64,000 bases of DNA from Microvirga arabica (GCF_016811235.1 NZ_JAFBID010000005.1:98490-162489), one strand, 5' to 3'. Positions 27,186-35,699 are shown, counted from the first letter of the stretch. Numbers and translations are program-made. The notes: generated from the letters alone by a model not told the origin.

Positions 27186-28181
27186 ATGGATATCAGCCTG
27201 GGGCGGCTGCAGAAGGTCGATCTGCGGAGCGTATGGTTATCGGAGTCTGCCGACTTCACGCCCTGGCTCGCCAGGGCTGAGAACCTGGAGGTTTTGGGTG
27301 AGGCCGTCGGGCTGGACCTTGAGCTGGAGGCGCAGGAGAAGGACGTCGGGCCATTCCGGGCCGACATCCTTTGCAAGGACCTGCGCACCGGGAACTGGGT
27401 GCTGATCGAGAACCAGCTTGAACGCACCGACCACACCCACCTCGGCCAACTGCTCGTCTATGCATCCGGGCTCAAGGCGGCGACGATCATTTGGGTCGCC
27501 CAGCGCTTCACCGAAGAGCACCGGGCCACGCTCGACTGGCTCAACGCGATCACCGATGAGGAATTCCAGTTCTTCGGCCTGGAGGTTGAGCTGTGGCGGA
27601 TCGGGCAGTCCGAACCCGCACCAAAGTTCAACATCGTCTCTAAACCCAATGACTGGAGCCGTCAGGTCTCGCAGGCGGCCCACAGGATCGAGACGGGGGA
27701 GCTGACCGAGGCTAAGCAGACCCAGCTCGAATTCTGGACTGGCTTCATGAAATTCCTGTCCACCAGGAACGGCAAGCTCCGACCGATCAAGCCGCAGCCT
27801 CAGCACTGGGTGTCCTTCAGCATCGGACGGTCCGGGTTCCGCCTCGACACCATGGCTCTGGTCCGCGATCAGGGCATCGCGGTCAACCTCGTCATGGGCG
27901 ACGAGCGGGCGAAGGCGTACTTCCACCTGCTGGCGCGGGACAAGGCGACGATCCAGGACGAGCTCGGAATGGAGCTGCAGTGGAAGGAACTCCCCGGCAA
28001 AAAGGAGAGCCACGTCTACACGGGGCTCAAGCCGGCGGATTTCACTCAGGCCGACAGGTGGCCCGAGTATCACCGGTGGCTGGCCGACACGGCGGAAGCC
28101 TTCGGGCGGGTCCTGGGACCGCGGATCAGGGCGCTCCGGGCCGACGAGTGGAAGCCGGAACCTTCCGAGGCTGACCTCTGA
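27186..28181 (+). CDS. DUF4268 family protein with PD-(D/E)XK-like N terminus
   Basis: A 331-aa protein of the DUF4268 family, often found near restriction and defence genes. The N-terminal half has RADILCKD followed by WVLIENQLERTDHTHLGQLL, a nuclease-like core with the Asp and the Glu-x-Gln pair that replaces the usual ExK in this group. The C-terminal half (about 195-320) is the DUF4268 domain with SFSIGRSGFRLD and the later WPEYHRWLADTAE. It is divergent from the seven-gene operon across about 280 bp. The family probably binds or cleaves modified or foreign DNA, but this is not proven. Role in the island: likely accessory to the DISARM-like operon. Confidence 0.8.
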   Translation: MDISLGRLQKVDLRSVWLSESADFTPWLARAENLEVLGEAVGLDLELEAQEKDVGPFRADILCKDLRTGNWVLIENQLERTDHTHLGQLLVYASGLKAATIIWVAQRFTEEHRATLDWLNAITDEEFQFFGLEVELWRIGQSEPAPKFNIVSKPNDWSRQVSQAAHRIETGELTEAKQTQLEFWTGFMKFLSTRNGKLRPIKPQPQHWVSFSIGRSGFRLDTMALVRDQGIAVNLVMGDERAKAYFHLLARDKATIQDELGMELQWKELPGKKESHVYTGLKPADFTQADRWPEYHRWLADTAEAFGRVLGPRIRALRADEWKPEPSEADL

Positions 28182-28223
28182 CGGTCGATTTCAGCAACAG
28201 GTTCCGAACAGGGTAAGACGTCC

Positions 28224-29132
28224 ATGGCTCCTCCCTACACACGATGGAAAGGCAAGAAGGTCCCTGCGCCCCTGACCAACAAAGAGGTCAACCAAGCACT
28301 TCAAACCGTCAGCAAGCTCGTCATCGAAGGACTGGACGCCACCTCCACAGAACGTGTGCGGGCAATCATCGCCCAGATCGAGGCACTTCCCGTCGCTCCT
28401 CAATGTCAGGCGTCACTCCGGAAACTGCGGTCTCACGAGCGCAATCTTCGAGCCAATGCAAGGACCCAGATGAACACCGCCGCGGCTCCGCCGAAAGCCG
28501 TAGCACCTCCCACTGATAAGACCACGCGACCGGTGGTGAGCCGGACTATTGCCAGATTGCTGGACGGCCTGCCGCGAATGGATCTGGCCGAGACGATCCA
28601 GCTCTGGCGCAACTGCCTCGACACGCTTTGTGATCCAGACCGGGCCTTCCGTCACGCGGACGCCAGGGGATTGTTGGACGCCATTGGACAGGAGTGGCTC
28701 CGCCGGCGCCTGGACCCGATTAACCCTGACGCCTACTTCGTCTGGCCATCGACAGACGCGAAAGCCGGACGCCATGGCATTGATACGAAGGGATGGCTCC
28801 CCGAGGGCATGCTACAAGCCATGGGTTATAAGGTCGGGAGGGCAGAAGGCCTGGCGTCCAGTCAGCGCAAACTGATCCTGACCGAGATATTCAAGGGCCA
28901 CCTTCCACCGTTGTTCCCGAGCCGCTACCTAGACGAGTGGGATGCACCGGGAACGGCGCTCCGCCTGCGAAAGCTGGCCGAGACCATCGCCTCGCTCACC
29001 CGCAACGCGAAACGGCGGCGTGACGCCCGGATGGAAACGGCGATCCAGCATTGGGAGCAGGATCTCCGCTTCCTTTACGAGAAATTCTACGTTGGAGCCT
29101 TTAGGTTCGCGTGGCCGGACACGGCTCCTTAA
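28224..29132 (+). CDS. Hypothetical protein at the island edge
   Basis: A 302-aa soluble, basic protein not recognised. Residues 1-90 look helical with a lysine-rich start; a proline/alanine linker (about 90-105) leads to a second part with LLDGLPRMDLAETIQLWRN, then FVWPSTDAKAGRHG and a C-terminal helix-rich stretch. It follows the DUF4268 gene by 42 bases on the same strand and may be cotranscribed. It is the last gene before the proline tRNA fragment, the position where islands often carry a recombination or cargo gene, but no integrase signature (R-H-R-Y) is present. Confidence 0.65.
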   Translation: MAPPYTRWKGKKVPAPLTNKEVNQALQTVSKLVIEGLDATSTERVRAIIAQIEALPVAPQCQASLRKLRSHERNLRANARTQMNTAAAPPKAVAPPTDKTTRPVVSRTIARLLDGLPRMDLAETIQLWRNCLDTLCDPDRAFRHADARGLLDAIGQEWLRRRLDPINPDAYFVWPSTDAKAGRHGIDTKGWLPEGMLQAMGYKVGRAEGLASSQRKLILTEIFKGHLPPLFPSRYLDEWDAPGTALRLRKLAETIASLTRNAKRRRDARMETAIQHWEQDLRFLYEKFYVGAFRFAWPDTAP

Positions 29133-29497
29133 GCGCCCTGGTGCAGATGGCGCCTCCTGCACATCCCTGCCGGCGCTCGGACGCACGAGAACGCATCCAA
29201 GTTGGAACAGACCGCGCACCGACCAAAGATCGACCAAAGATTGATCGATGATCAGCACGCATCAGGAGTGACGAGCGGCGACGAGAGATCACCAGAAACC
29301 CTTACTTTACAAGGGTGCTGGAGAATCCCCCTGTGGGATGATTTGGTAGGATGCCCCGTTCGGGACGTGGGGGTCGCAGGTTCAAATCCTGCCACTCCGA
29401 CCATTCTTCCCGGGATTTCCATCGAAACATATGGCATCGGGCGAGTTCGACCCGAGGGCTGTTATAGCCTTCGCGTCCGCGCCTCGCTTGCGACCGC
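29133..29497. other. Island-chromosome junction region
   Basis: This stretch carries the tRNA fragment at 29354-29403. Short minus-strand frames here with VAGFEPATPTSRT-like text are the known spurious translations of tRNA 3' ends, which supports the tRNA reading. No gene is supported. Confidence 0.5.
29354..29403 (+). other. tRNA-Pro(CGG) 3' fragment, candidate attachment site
   Basis: Reading from CCCCG (29354-29358): anticodon loop TTCGGGA with anticodon CGG, 3' stem CGTGG with one C-T mismatch, variable GGGTC, T-arm GCAGG-TTCAAAT-CCTGC, acceptor strand CACTCCG, A and CCA (29401-29403). Bases just upstream have the length of a proline tRNA D-arm region but neither the D stem nor the 5' acceptor (CGGAGTG expected) is present. 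So the 3' half is tRNA-like and the 5' half is not. This fits the att copy left by an element integrated in tRNA-Pro. Confidence 0.7.
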
Positions 29498-29821
29498 TCA
29501 ATGCGTCGAGAAGCGCCCGTCTTCCTGGTAGGTCTCGTAGTGCAGGGTCTGAGCCGGGATCGCCTCGAGCTGACGCGGGGCCCTCGGCCAATCCTGCGGA
29601 ACCTCGTTGGTCTGGGGCATGTAGCGGGGGCGGAAGCGCAGGTCGACGAGGCTTCGCAACTCGGGGGCCGCGAGGTCCAGCACATTGGCATCCCGCCAGC
29701 GGCGGTGCAGCTTGGCCTTGCCTGTCATCCGGCCCCAGAAACCTGCGACCTCCTCCTCGACCTGCAGTACAATGCGCCCGGTCCAAGTCTTGCGTAGATT
29801 AAAACGCCCTGTCAGAGCCAT
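29498..29821 (-). CDS. Conserved hypothetical protein
   Basis: A 107-aa protein, basic and strand-rich at the N terminus (FNLRKTWTGRIVLQVEEEV), with a WRDANVLDLAAPELRSLVDLRF middle and a proline-rich end. I recall similar small unknown proteins in Hyphomicrobiales but cannot name the family. ATG 29821 has GAGGAG 7 bases upstream; a frame extension to 29848 has no such site. It is the first chromosomal gene after the island edge. Confidence 0.65.
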   Translation of the reverse strand: MALTGRFNLRKTWTGRIVLQVEEEVAGFWGRMTGKAKLHRRWRDANVLDLAAPELRSLVDLRFRPRYMPQTNEVPQDWPRAPRQLEAIPAQTLHYETYQEDGRFSTH

Positions 29822-30431
29822 TTCACGCTCCTCAACTCTTTCGGTCACTTCAAAATCTGAACGCCAAAGCTGCGGCTGCTTAAGCTTTCAAGCCTGACAA
29901 TCCGCGGCTCCGGCGCTCGGTTGAATCCATTCCTTTAGCCAATGCCTTTGCGAACCAAGGGTTCCGGCCCAGGCATCCATCAACCATCAATGTCGCATCA
30001 ACGATGTGCGTCAGGGCACGGGCGGCTGCTTGTGGAAGTAATTAGTTGAGCTTTGCAAGAATTCAGGAGATGGAATGATCAAAATTAGGGAAAAAGAGGA
30101 GCAGTTGGTTCTTTGAAAAGATCCCGTGAAATCGGAATGATTTCCGAATGGTCTTGTCAGCCCCGGCGCGGCTTGGACGTGAGATCGAGGGTGACGAGCT
30201 GCCCGGTTTTCGGATCGAGGATGGTCATGCCGGCCTCCTGTTCTGTTGGCGTAGGAGAAACGCTGCAAGACCCGAACGGATCAAACCGCTTTGAGAACGT
30301 GGTAAGCAATTCGTTACTGCAAGCTTTGCCTTAAGGGCTGGGAACGGTCCATATGAGCTTGTATCGGGAAATCCCCTCCTCGGCGGATCGGCAGCGCCGA
30401 TCGCCCTTCCTCACAATCCGGAGACTGACCG
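29822..30431. other. Intergenic region with one small gene
   Basis: About 600 bp between the 107-aa gene and doxX. It holds the 23-aa frame at 30157-30228. The stretch from about 29.95 to 30.15 kb is richer in A and T than its surroundings. No other protein or RNA gene is evident. Confidence 0.4.
30157..30228 (-). CDS. 23-aa small protein with a strong ribosome binding site
   Basis: The frame encodes MTILDPKTGQLVTLDLTSK plus PRRG. AGGAGG lies about six bases before its ATG, stronger than most sites in this window, and it stops with TGA. The proline-glycine pattern DPKTGQLV is typical of short conserved Hyphomicrobiales peptides I have seen annotated as hypothetical. Function unknown. Confidence 0.5.
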   Translation of the reverse strand: MTILDPKTGQLVTLDLTSKPRRG

Positions 30432-30830
30432 ATGAACACAGCTCATCTCGAAACCGTTTGGGCGCCGCGCCTTCTAAGCATCCTGCGCATCGTCGCAGCG
30501 CTCATCTTCATGGCGCATGGCACGCAGAAGCTTCTCGGCTTTCCTGCTTCTCCCAATCCCGCCCCGGCGGCCCTCACCCTGCCTTGGATCGCTGGTGTGC
30601 TCGAACTTGTCGGCGGTGCGCTGCTGATCCCGGGCCTCTTTGTGCGGCCCGTTGCGTTCGTCCTCTCCGGCCTGATGGCCTTTGCCTATTGGCTCGCCCA
30701 TGCGCCGCGCAGCCCCTACCCTGTTCTGAACGGCGGCGATGCGGCGATCCTCTACTGCTTCGTGTTCCTGTTCCTCGCTGCCGCCGGAGGTGGCGCGTGG
30801 AGCCTGGATCGCACTTTGCGCAAGGCTTGA
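30432..30830 (+). CDS. DoxX family membrane protein
   Basis: A 132-aa protein with four hydrophobic segments (about 14-34, 50-68, 73-92 and 104-124), the layout of the DoxX family. Family hallmarks are the early RIVAALIFMAHGTQKL and the internal FVRPVAFVLSGLMAFAYW. DoxX proteins are inner-membrane proteins linked in some species to thiol or redox stress; the exact reaction is unsettled. GGAG lies 8 bases upstream of the ATG. It is convergent with the stress protein gene and the two share a hairpin terminator. Confidence 0.88.
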   Translation: MNTAHLETVWAPRLLSILRIVAALIFMAHGTQKLLGFPASPNPAPAALTLPWIAGVLELVGGALLIPGLFVRPVAFVLSGLMAFAYWLAHAPRSPYPVLNGGDAAILYCFVFLFLAAAGGGAWSLDRTLRKA

Positions 30831-30844
30831 TGCCACCAAGTTCA

Positions 30845-30868
30845 GGTGAGAGGCTAAAGCCTCTCACC
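30845..30868. terminator. Bidirectional hairpin terminator
   Basis: An 11-base perfect inverted repeat, GGTGAGAGGCT - AA - AGCCTCTCACC, sits between the convergent doxX and stress-protein genes. No T-run follows, so termination may be weak or factor-assisted. Confidence 0.6.
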
Positions 30869-31563
30869 TACTCCGACTTCGTGCCGGTGGGGCGACGCAG
30901 ACGCTCGTCCTCCACGTCAACACGGAGCGTATGGTCGCTCCCATCCTCGTTGCTGTCGTCGAGGGGGATCGGCATGAGATCCGTGATGAGCCCGGTCGCC
31001 GTCGATGCTGCAGCGCCGATGGGTGGAGCCGGCGCGTCGTCGCGGCGCCTCGTCTCTTCACCCGCCTCGACCTCGCCTTCGTCATCCAGAATGCTCACCA
31101 CCCTGTCCATCTCGGCTTCTTCGACCTTCACGGTCACGAGCGCCCCACCGCGGCGCACGCCGTCCGCATAGGCTTGCGCCTCCTCATCGCTGAGGCCAGC
31201 ATCCGCCAGCGCGCCTGCAAGACCACCCACCGCTGCTCCGGCACCGGCACCCACCAAGGTCGAAACGATCCAGCCGGCAGCAATCACCGGTCCGAAGCCC
31301 GGAATGGCCACCGTGCCGAGGCCCGCCAGAAGGCCCGCGCCGGCTCCCGCGACCGTTCCGGCTGCCGCCGTGGCGCCGGTGAAAGGATGCGCCGACCCGT
31401 CGGGTTCGAACGATCGGGACGCATGATGCGTGTAGGCATCGTTGAAGTTGTTGGACACGAGGCTGATCTCGAAATCCGGCATTCGGGCTGCCTCGAGCCG
31501 CTGCACCGCCCGTGCGGCCTCCTCATAAGTGTCGAAGAAGGCGGTGATTCTGCGCTCGGCCAT
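30868..31563 (-). CDS. General stress protein-like, glycine-zipper membrane protein
   Basis: A 231-aa protein. Residues 1-50 (RRITAFFDTYEEAARAVQRLE) match the YflT/GSP17M-like start seen in general stress proteins. Residues 80-130 form a long Gly/Ala-rich stretch with glycine-zipper spacing (GAGAGLLAGLGTV, GAGAGAAVGGLAGALADAG), probably membrane-inserting. DEEAQAYADGVRRGGALVTV resembles the second half of this family, and the C terminus is acidic and disordered. GGAGGG lies 5 bases before the ATG. Role is probably in stress tolerance of the envelope. Confidence 0.75.
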   Translation of the reverse strand: MAERRITAFFDTYEEAARAVQRLEAARMPDFEISLVSNNFNDAYTHHASRSFEPDGSAHPFTGATAAAGTVAGAGAGLLAGLGTVAIPGFGPVIAAGWIVSTLVGAGAGAAVGGLAGALADAGLSDEEAQAYADGVRRGGALVTVKVEEAEMDRVVSILDDEGEVEAGEETRRRDDAPAPPIGAAASTATGLITDLMPIPLDDSNEDGSDHTLRVDVEDERLRRPTGTKSE

Positions 31564-31711
31564 GGGAGCCCTCCAGTGGTTTTCTCTGCGAGGCTAATGA
31601 GCGGCCCGAGGAGCGGTTCCCTGCGCGGCCATGCCACCTTTCAGCCGGCTCAACTCCCTGGTAAGTTCAAGCAAAAGGTGCCCGAAAAGGGTGATTTGGG
31701 GGCTTCCCGTC

Positions 31712-32002
31712 ATGAGACATATCCACCTCGACGATGGCTTGCGGCTGCGTTTTCCCGGCCGCAGCGAGGATTTCGACCAGGGCGTCGAGATCGGCATGAT
31801 TGCCGTTCTGATGGACCAGGGCTCATCTGAGTTCTCCCGCTGGATCGCCCGCTCCAACCTCAGCCAGGTTCAAGCCATCGCGAAGCAGATGGGCTACCGC
31901 ATCGAGGAAGGCAGCGGCGACGAGGAATGGGTGGACGTGACCTTCCTGCATAGCAGCGTCAAGGCCCGCCCCAAGCTCAAGCTGGTGCACTCGGCCGGCT
32001 GA
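31712..32002 (+). CDS. Conserved hypothetical protein
   Basis: A 96-aa protein, MRHIHLDDG... with RFPGRSEDFDQGVEIGMI and a C-terminal VDVTFLHSSVKARPKLKLVH. I recognise it as a small conserved alphaproteobacterial protein of unknown function. The ATG at 31712 is preferred over upstream frame extensions because the conserved text starts there. A hairpin follows at 32042. Confidence 0.7.
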   Translation: MRHIHLDDGLRLRFPGRSEDFDQGVEIGMIAVLMDQGSSEFSRWIARSNLSQVQAIAKQMGYRIEEGSGDEEWVDVTFLHSSVKARPKLKLVHSAG

Positions 32003-32041
32003 ATGCCGCCGGCAATCCGCTTCTTCCATTCTGGAAACGAA

Positions 32042-32063
32042 GAAGCCGCCCGGAGGCGGCTTC
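32042..32063. terminator. Bidirectional hairpin terminator
   Basis: GAAGCCGCC - CGGA - GGCGGCTTC, a perfect 9-base stem between the ends of the 96-aa gene and bioY. On the minus strand it is followed by TTCGTTTC, so it should work best for bioY. Confidence 0.7.
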
Positions 32064-32088
32064 TGAAGTCTCTTGCGTGAAGGGCCGG

Positions 32089-32706
32089 TCAGGCCTTGCC
32101 GCCGCGACGGGTTACGGACCAGGCGGCCTGCATGAGGGCCACGGCCAGGGCCGTCTTGACCAGGGTGGCGGCCACGAACGGAGCGGCGCCCACCGTCCAG
32201 GCTTTCGCGAACGGCATCACCAGGGACAGCTGAGCGAGGCCGAAGGCGAAGATCACCGCATGGCCGATGCTCATCATCACGATAACGCGCAGGAGCGAAC
32301 GATCCCAGCCCCGCTCGGCCATGAAGCCCATCATGAGAGCGGCCGCCACGAAGCCGAACAGGAAGCCGCCCGTGGGGCTCATGAAGTAGCCGATCCCAGC
32401 TGCCAAGGGAGGGGTGTTGGCGAAAACCGGCATGCCCATGGCGCCCTCGGCGAGGTAGAGGGCAACGGTCGCGCCACCAAGGCGCCAGCCATAGGTTGCG
32501 CCGATCATCAGCACCACCAGGGTCTGCAGCGTCATCGGAACGTAAGGCAGCGGCACCTGGACCTTGGCCGAGACGGTAAGGAGCGCCGTGCCGACGACCA
32601 TCAGCACGATGGCGCGGAGCGCAGCGAAGCGGGCATCATCTCGTGAGGGCCAGAGGAGGCCGACGAGGGTCGAGGGAGAGGACAGCGAAGAGGCGCTGGT
32701 CGTCAT
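32089..32706 (-). CDS. bioY: Biotin transporter substrate-binding protein BioY
   Basis: A 205-aa membrane protein with the BioY signatures VPLPYVPMTLQTLVVLMIGATYG and SPTGGFLFGFVAAA, about six membrane helices. BioY is the S-component of ECF transporters for biotin and can act alone or with BioM-BioN; neither of those is nearby, so it may use a shared module. ATG 32706 has GGAG 10 bases upstream; an in-frame extension to 32820 is poor in conserved text. Confidence 0.92.
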   Translation of the reverse strand: MTTSASSLSSPSTLVGLLWPSRDDARFAALRAIVLMVVGTALLTVSAKVQVPLPYVPMTLQTLVVLMIGATYGWRLGGATVALYLAEGAMGMPVFANTPPLAAGIGYFMSPTGGFLFGFVAAALMMGFMAERGWDRSLLRVIVMMSIGHAVIFAFGLAQLSLVMPFAKAWTVGAAPFVAATLVKTALAVALMQAAWSVTRRGGKA

Positions 32707-32837
32707 ACGGGCAATCTCCAGGTCATTCCGCCATGCGCGCGGCGGCTCATGAAGCCTTATAGGTGGGTCCGGCCCCTGCCTCAAGCCGCCGTCTTGAGCA
32801 TTCGCCGCGGCTGTGGACACCCTTTAGTCCAAGGCGG

Positions 32838-32875
32838 GATGCGGAAAACAGGGTCCCCTTTTCCGCCCAATGCGC
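32838..32875. repeat. Degenerate family C palindrome
   Basis: GATGCGGAAAA then GGGTCCCC then TTTTCCGC followed by CAATGCG, with the same outer arms as the 58412-58461 element. It lies in the space upstream of the MBL gene at 32919. Confidence 0.5.
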
Positions 32876-32918
32876 TAGGAAACGGCAGATGTCCCGATTG
32901 CAGCGGCAAGGATCTCCT

Positions 32919-33830
32919 ATGGCCGACGACCTCACCTTCGACACCCGGCCTCCGGCCAAGGCCGAGGAATGCGTGCGCGTGAGCCCGCTCGTCCGCCGGA
33001 TCGTGGCCAATAACCCGGGGCCTATCACCTTCACGGGCACCTGCAGCTACATCGTCGGCACCGGCAATGTCGCCATCATCGATCCGGGGCCCGACATGCC
33101 GGACCATGTGGAGGCGATCCTTCACGCCGTGCGGGGCGAGACGGTCACCCACATCCTCGTCACCCATACCCACAAGGACCATTCGCCGGCCGCTGCCGCC
33201 ATCAAGGCCGCCACGGGCGCCGCCATCGTCGGCTGCGCCCCTCATCGCAGCGCCCGCCCCCTCTCTACCGGCGAGGTCAACACGCTGGAGGCGAGTTCCG
33301 ACAAGGATTACGCGCCCGACCGGGAGTTGAGCGAGGGTGATGCCGTGGAAGGCCCCGGTTGGACCCTGGAGGCTCTCGCCACCCCGGGACACATGGCCAA
33401 CCACCTCGCCTTCGTGCTGCCCGAGGAGAAGGCGCTGTTCTCCGGCGATCATGTGATGGCCTGGTCCACCACGGTGGTTGCCCCGCCCGACGGCTCCATG
33501 AGCGCGTTCATGGCCTCCCTCGACAAGCTCAGGGGACGGGAGGAGAACCTCTACTGGCCCGGCCATGGCGGCCCGGTGCAGGAACCGCAGCGCTTCGTGC
33601 GTGCCCTGATCCACCACCGCCGCCAGCGCGAAGCCTCGATCCTCAACCGGCTGAGGGCCGGCGACCGGACGATCCCCGAGATCGTGGCCGCTATCTATCA
33701 GGGTTTAAACCCGGCGCTGGTTGGCGCCGCCGGCCTCTCGGTCTTTGCCCATTTGGAGGATCTGGTCGCGAGGGGGCAGGCTACCGTTGAGGGGCTTCCC
33801 GCTCTCGACAGCGAGTACCGCCTCGCCTGA
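32919..33830 (+). CDS. MBL-fold metallohydrolase, LACTB2-like
   Basis: A 303-aa metallo-beta-lactamase with the metal motif THTHKDHS, the later TPGHMANH and FSGDHVMAW, and a winged helix-like C terminus (IVAAIYQGLNPALVGAAGLSVFAHLEDLVARG), the architecture of LACTB2-type hydrolases that cleave single-stranded RNA in mitochondria. The bacterial substrate is not known. ATG 32919 is favoured by the MADDLTFD start with AAGGA upstream; ATG 32889 in the same frame is possible. Confidence 0.85.
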   Translation: MADDLTFDTRPPAKAEECVRVSPLVRRIVANNPGPITFTGTCSYIVGTGNVAIIDPGPDMPDHVEAILHAVRGETVTHILVTHTHKDHSPAAAAIKAATGAAIVGCAPHRSARPLSTGEVNTLEASSDKDYAPDRELSEGDAVEGPGWTLEALATPGHMANHLAFVLPEEKALFSGDHVMAWSTTVVAPPDGSMSAFMASLDKLRGREENLYWPGHGGPVQEPQRFVRALIHHRRQREASILNRLRAGDRTIPEIVAAIYQGLNPALVGAAGLSVFAHLEDLVARGQATVEGLPALDSEYRLA

Positions 33831-33832
33831 GC

Positions 33833-34612
33833 TCAGCGAACCGCAATCGCCAAATCGGACGCTTCTTCGAGAAAATCGCGGATATGATCCGCGTTGCCGC
33901 CGAGATCGTGATTGCCGAACCGGGAGGCGGAGCGAATATCGATGCGTGTGCCGTCGACACGCGGGCGCACCCGAACCGTGATGTCGTAGGGCACCCTGAG
34001 AATCAGTGATCGGTCGACCGCCTCCAACCGCCCGAGGCCGGCGCGTCCACCCGGCGGCACGGCTTCGATCACGCGCCATCCGAGATTGTCGGCTGCCTTG
34101 CGCACAAGGGCAAAAGCCTCGTCCGGCCCGATATCGAGGGTGAGAGGCGCGATCTGAACATAAGATGCCCGCTGCATCTCCCGCATCTCCGGCGCCACGT
34201 CGGCGGGAACGCGCCCGTCGCGTGCCTCAAGCGCAGCCCGGGAGCGGGAGAAGCCCGGCGGGTCGTCCGTGTCGGTGGTCACGTCGGTGATCGCCGGCAG
34301 GGTGATGGCCTTGAGGGCCATGAAGCCGGGATAGGCGAGAACAAGCAATGCTACGATCAATCCCTTGATCGCGCTTCCCAGTCCCCGTCGCCCCTCCTGC
34401 CAGATGCGGACGAACCCGGCAACGGCGCACAGAACCGCCACGAGAGCGATCGCGATGCCTGCTCCAAGAGCGATGAAGCCGGATTGATAGTCGATCCGGC
34501 CGAAGCGGATCAGCAGCACCGCCAGAATGGTCACGGCGAGCGCGAACAAGGCCAGCGTGGGCGACCACTTCGCCGGCCGCGAGTAAGGTTCTTCGATAAT
34601 GAGACGGCGCAT
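33833..34612 (-). CDS. DUF1499 family membrane protein
   Basis: A 259-aa protein: three hydrophobic segments at about 18-38, 43-66 and 80-100, followed by a periplasmic or cytosolic DUF1499 domain with DDPPGFSRSR, RASYVQIAPL and the final SRFGNHDLGGNADHIRDFLEE. It overlaps the M48 peptidase gene by one base (TGATG), so the two are coupled. The domain is common in alphaproteobacteria and its role is unknown. Confidence 0.82.
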   Translation of the reverse strand: MRRLIIEEPYSRPAKWSPTLALFALAVTILAVLLIRFGRIDYQSGFIALGAGIAIALVAVLCAVAGFVRIWQEGRRGLGSAIKGLIVALLVLAYPGFMALKAITLPAITDVTTDTDDPPGFSRSRAALEARDGRVPADVAPEMREMQRASYVQIAPLTLDIGPDEAFALVRKAADNLGWRVIEAVPPGGRAGLGRLEAVDRSLILRVPYDITVRVRPRVDGTRIDIRSASRFGNHDLGGNADHIRDFLEEASDLAIAVR

Positions 34613-35691
34613 CAGGTGGTCTTACAAATCTCTTTGAGCGCGCGCCACTGCTCATCTGATAGCAATGGTTCGCCGGGGCGGGACGGCACCTGTTTTTCCA
34701 AAGCTTTCAGCCGTTGATCGGTGACGGGGTGGGTGGAGAGAAAAGCCGGGATCCCGGAATCGTTCCCGTCTCCATCGTCCTCACCCTCGATGCGCTTGAG
34801 CAGCAAAGCCATAGGATGGGCAGGACGCCCGAGTGCCGTCATGGTGCGTCCCGCAAAATCATCGGCGGCCACCTCCGCCTCCCGGGAATAGGCGCTGTCC
34901 ACCAGGTAACGGCTGACGACCACGATGGCGCCGCCTCCGGTGACATCGCCCAGCAGCAGGCCGAGGAGATAGGATGTGCCGCCTGCCTGGATCAGCTTTC
35001 GCAGTCCGTCCCGGCGGGCCACATGGCCGATCTCATGGGCCAGCACACCGGCGATCTCGTCGACGGATTTCGCCTCGTCGAGAAGCGCCTCGAACAGATA
35101 GATCCGCCCTCCCGGCAGGGCAGCGGCATTTGGCACCTTCGATTCCAGCACCAGCACATCGACATCGACCTGCGAACCCTGCGCTCCGCGCAATTGTGCG
35201 ACGAGCCTTTCGAGCGCCGCAAGCCCCTGCGGATTCTTGCAGATCTTGCCGCTGAAGATCGTGCGGATCTGGTTGTCGACCGCCGTGCCGAGGCGGCGCT
35301 CGTACGATGCTGGAATGAGCGGCGTCAGCCGGTCGGCCAGGATGGGGAGCAGAAAGAAAACGCAGAGCAGGATCGAGACAGCCGCCGCGGCGGACCAGAA
35401 CAGGATGCGACCCGTCCTCTCCCGATGGGCCGTGTCATTGAGATGACTGCAATGCTGCCTGATCGCTGCCTGTGTTTCCGCATCGGCGATGTCGAGACGA
35501 ACAAGGGAGGGCGCTCCTTCGCGCGTCAGCCGCAGGATGCCCTCGGGAGCATCGCGCCTTCTGACTTCGCCAGAAGGCCAGGAGGCGACCCATTCAGGTC
35601 CTTCATGAAGATCGATGGACGATGGGGTGACCTTGATCGAAACCGTTCTGCGACGGGCACTCTCGCCGTCATAGAACACCGCATCCGCCAT
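34612..35691 (-). CDS. M48 family metallopeptidase, membrane-anchored
   Basis: A 359-aa protein. Residues 1-90 are an unusual soluble domain with DLHEGPEWVASWPSGEVRRR, a membrane segment is at about 96-118, and the M48 core has HEIGH at 219-223 with the glutamate ligand in YSREAEVAADDFA. M48 enzymes of this type, like BepA and Oma1 relatives, cleave misfolded envelope proteins. It sits between the DUF898 and DUF1499 genes with gaps of 8 and -1 bases, so a three-gene operon is likely. Confidence 0.9.
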   Translation of the reverse strand: MADAVFYDGESARRRTVSIKVTPSSIDLHEGPEWVASWPSGEVRRRDAPEGILRLTREGAPSLVRLDIADAETQAAIRQHCSHLNDTAHRERTGRILFWSAAAAVSILLCVFFLLPILADRLTPLIPASYERRLGTAVDNQIRTIFSGKICKNPQGLAALERLVAQLRGAQGSQVDVDVLVLESKVPNAAALPGGRIYLFEALLDEAKSVDEIAGVLAHEIGHVARRDGLRKLIQAGGTSYLLGLLLGDVTGGGAIVVVSRYLVDSAYSREAEVAADDFAGRTMTALGRPAHPMALLLKRIEGEDDGDGNDSGIPAFLSTHPVTDQRLKALEKQVPSRPGEPLLSDEQWRALKEICKTT

Positions 35692-35699
35692 CGCTCACC

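Larger units (their letters stand above)
1..29403. mobile_element. Right part of a tRNA-Pro-associated defence island
   Basis: Everything left of the proline tRNA fragment at 29354-29403 is accessory: DNA repair, restriction and helicase genes, repressor-protease pairs and unknowns. Everything right of it is housekeeping. An element that integrates into the 3' end of a tRNA leaves the intact gene at one edge and a 3' fragment at the other. The fragment lies on the plus strand with core genes beyond it, which is the right edge expected from that mechanism. No integrase, transposase or left att site is visible, so the extent to the left is unknown. The island assignment is inference from gene content and the fragment. 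Confidence 0.55.

Noticed and set aside
29329..29403. Complete tRNA gene
   Set aside because: The 5' acceptor strand and D stem do not pair, so I call only a 3' fragment.
32730..32770. BioR-type operator upstream of bioY
   Set aside because: CTTATAGGTG matches only about half of the expected TTATMKATAA palindrome.
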